From NCBI RefSeq assembly GCF_003289645.1, contig NZ_QLYX01000015.1, positions 124,001-188,000 of the forward strand: DNA of 64,000 nt, in the 5' to 3' direction. The notes under the pieces were generated by a model, which ran no database searches, had not been told where the DNA came from, and saw only the letters and a list, made by a program, of their open reading frames with translations. Shown here piece after piece: positions 62,476-64,000 of this stretch (positions are counted from its first letter, which is position 1; the number at the start of each line of letters is the position of its first letter). Made by a program: the position numbers and the translations under genes. Origin of the DNA: Actinomadura craniellae. Lineage in GTDB: Bacteria > Actinomycetota > Actinomycetes > Streptosporangiales > Streptosporangiaceae.

Positions 62476-63567
62476 ATGATTCTTCGCACCTTCGGGTGGT
62501 CGTTCACCATCACCGGCCTCGGCCTGATCGCCGCCTTCCTGTACGGCGGCGTCTCGGGGTTCGTGCTGGTGGCGATCCTCGCTGTTCTCGAGATCTCGCT
62601 GTCCTTCGACAACGCCGTCGTCAACGCCAAAATCCTGGAACGGATGAGCGCGTTCTGGCAGAAGATCTTCCTCACCATCGGCATCGCGATCGCCGTCTTC
62701 GGTATGCGGCTGGTCTTCCCGCTGGCGATCGTCAGCATCACCGCGCAACTCAGCCCGATCGAGGCGATCGAGCTGGCCTTCACGGACGAGAAGGCCTACG
62801 CGGACCAGATGCACGACGCCTATCCGATGATCGCCGCGTTCGGTGGGATGTTCCTGCTGATGCTGTTCCTCGACTTCGTCTTCGAGGAACGCTCGGAGAA
62901 GTGGCTGCCCTGGCTGGAACGCCCGCTGGCCCGGATCGGCAAGCTCGACCAGCTCTCGGTCGTGATCGCCGGCGTCGCCCTGGCCGCGATCAGCGGCTAC
63001 TTCGCCGACAACCCCGGCGAGGTGATGATCGCCGGTGTCCTCGGCATGGTGACCTACATCCTGGTCAACGGGCTGGGCGAACTGTTCGCCGAGGCCGGTG
63101 AGGACGAACTCGAGGAGGAGGGGGAGAAGAGCTCGGGTCCCAGCGAGCTGGCCGTGGCCACCGGCAAGGCCGCCTTCTTCCTGTTCCTCTACCTGGAGGT
63201 GCTCGACGCCTCGTTCTCCTTCGACGGTGTCATCGGCGCCTTCGCGATCAGTACCGACCCGGTGGTCATCCTGCTGGGCCTGGGCATCGGCGCCATGTAC
63301 ATCCGGTCGCTGACGGTCTTCCTGGTGCGCAAGGGGACGCTGCACGAGTACGTCTACCTTGAGCACGGGGCGCACTGGGCGATCGGTGCGCTGGCGACCT
63401 GCATGCTGATCAGCATCGGCTCCCACGTCAACGAGTGGATCACCGGTGGGCTCGGTGCGGGTCTGATCATCGCTGCGTTCGTCACGTCGGTGCTCCGTAA
63501 CCGCCGCGAGGGGGCGGCCGAGGAGGCCGGCAGCGAGGACAAGCCCCTGCACACCACGCAGGTGTGA
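62476..63567 (+). CDS. DUF475 (TerC-like) integral membrane protein
   Basis: 363 residues with about nine hydrophobic segments. It contains the TerC-superfamily acidic motifs LEISLSFDNAVVNAKIL and LEVLDASFSFDGVIGAFAIS, symmetrically placed, and LVRKGTLHEYVYLEHGAHWAIGALA. These Asp/Asn pairs in membrane helices suggest metal transport, as proposed for TerC manganese exporters. It follows terD copy 2 by 36 bp and precedes another terD, so it belongs to the ter operon. Confidence 0.9.
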   Translation: MILRTFGWSFTITGLGLIAAFLYGGVSGFVLVAILAVLEISLSFDNAVVNAKILERMSAFWQKIFLTIGIAIAVFGMRLVFPLAIVSITAQLSPIEAIELAFTDEKAYADQMHDAYPMIAAFGGMFLLMLFLDFVFEERSEKWLPWLERPLARIGKLDQLSVVIAGVALAAISGYFADNPGEVMIAGVLGMVTYILVNGLGELFAEAGEDELEEEGEKSSGPSELAVATGKAAFFLFLYLEVLDASFSFDGVIGAFAISTDPVVILLGLGIGAMYIRSLTVFLVRKGTLHEYVYLEHGAHWAIGALATCMLISIGSHVNEWITGGLGAGLIIAAFVTSVLRNRREGAAEEAGSEDKPLHTTQV

Positions 63568-63601
63568 TGGTCCCGTAAGCACGGACGAAGGGACGATGAC
63601 G

Positions 63602-64000
63602 ATGTCGATCTCGCTGCAGAAGGGGCAGCAGGTCTCCCTGGTCAAGCCCGGGGGAGGCACGCTGTCGCGGGTGCGCATGGGGCTCGGCTGGGATGCGGTC
63701 GTCAAGAAAGGCCTGTTCGGCAAGGGCCGGCCGCAGACCATCGACCTCGATGCCTCCTGCCTGCTGTTCGACGCCGGCGGCAACCTCGCCGACGCGGTGT
63801 GGTTCCGGCAGCTGCGCAGCAAGGACGGCTCGGTGGTGCACACCGGCGACAACCTGACCGGGGAGGGTGAGGGCGACGACGAGTCCGTCCAGGTCGACCT
63901 GGCCCGGGTGCCGGGCAACATCACCCAGCTGGTGTTCACCGTCAACTCCTTCACCGGGCAGAACTTCTCGCAGATCGCGAACGCCTTCTGCCGGCTGGTC
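63602..64000 (+). CDS. TerD-family protein (copy 3), 3' truncated by window end
   Basis: 133 codons are visible from the ATG at 63602 (an ATG at 63596 is an alternative; GAAGGG at 63587-63592 is better spaced for the later one). It reads MSISLQKGQQVSLVKPGGGTL then VRMGLGWDAVVKKGLFGKGRPQTIDLDASCLLFDAGG, and [25 protein letters not shown]. The insertion KKGLFGKGRPQT is typical of a diverged TerD/TerX type. The frame is open to base 64000. Confidence 0.9.
   Translation, partial: MSISLQKGQQVSLVKPGGGTLSRVRMGLGWDAVVKKGLFGKGRPQTIDLDASCLLFDAGGNLADAVWFRQLRSKDGSVVHTGDNLTGEGEGDDESVQVDLARVPGNITQLVFTVNSFTGQNFSQIANAFCRLV

Overview
The window is GC-rich chromosomal DNA with dense, often 4-bp-overlapping genes, many GTG and TTG starts, an F420-type oxidoreductase, HrcA/CIRCE control and an actinobacterial leuA leader. 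It looks like a filamentous actinobacterium, perhaps Streptosporangiales/Thermomonosporaceae; the family is inferred from gene order and style, not proven. I see no tRNA or rRNA gene, CRISPR array, insertion sequence or prophage. Almost all of it reads as vertically inherited core and near-core genome.

Layout. 1-12.9 kb holds conserved housekeeping genes: the lepA tail, hemW, hrcA-dnaJ-rsmE under a CIRCE operator, then hit-phoH-ybeY-CNNM/CorC-degenerate CDA-era. An ECF (SigE-like) sigma factor with a membrane partner sits inside this run. 13.0-19.3 kb holds a zinc-ribbon/TerB protein, a DDAH-type amidinohydrolase and a complete urea ABC transporter (urtABCDE). 19.3-24.5 kb holds leuA with a leader peptide and attenuator, a protealysin-like M4 peptidase, recO-uppS and osmC. 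24.5-27.9 kb is a zinc-uptake operon, znuA-znuC-znuB-zur, with a clear Zur box on the znuA promoter. 28.6-32.9 kb carries glyS and a fused secDF. 33-37.4 kb holds two tandem septum-formation-domain membrane proteins with matching promoters and upstream boxes, and a GH15 enzyme. 37.6-44 kb holds ppdK, a DUF218 protein, dgt, a PQQ-propeller protein and gtrA. 44-48 kb holds two tandem secreted LVIVD-repeat proteins divergent from a DUF305 lipoprotein. 48.9-53.4 kb is a urease operon ureABCFGD without ureE. 53.8-56.1 kb pairs a Tat-exported flavin amine oxidase with a secreted RidA homologue. 56.1-59.2 kb is dnaG followed by a principal-type sigma factor. 59.3-64 kb is a YbjQ-like protein and a TerD/DUF475 stress cluster cut by the window end.

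The genes combine into several themes. Nitrogen salvage is represented by DDAH, urea import and urease. Zinc homeostasis is a self-contained autoregulated operon. Secreted redox or amine chemistry is suggested by the oxidase/RidA pair and the LVIVD/DUF305 locus. A recurring promoter pattern, a TANNNT-like -10 box about 6-7 nt before the start codon, suggests that many genes here are transcribed without a leader.

The most attractive candidates for undescribed biology are the exported oxidase/RidA pair, the duplicated LVIVD locus whose 83-bp upstream block is more conserved than its coding sequence, and the tandem septum-domain paralogues with a shared upstream box.
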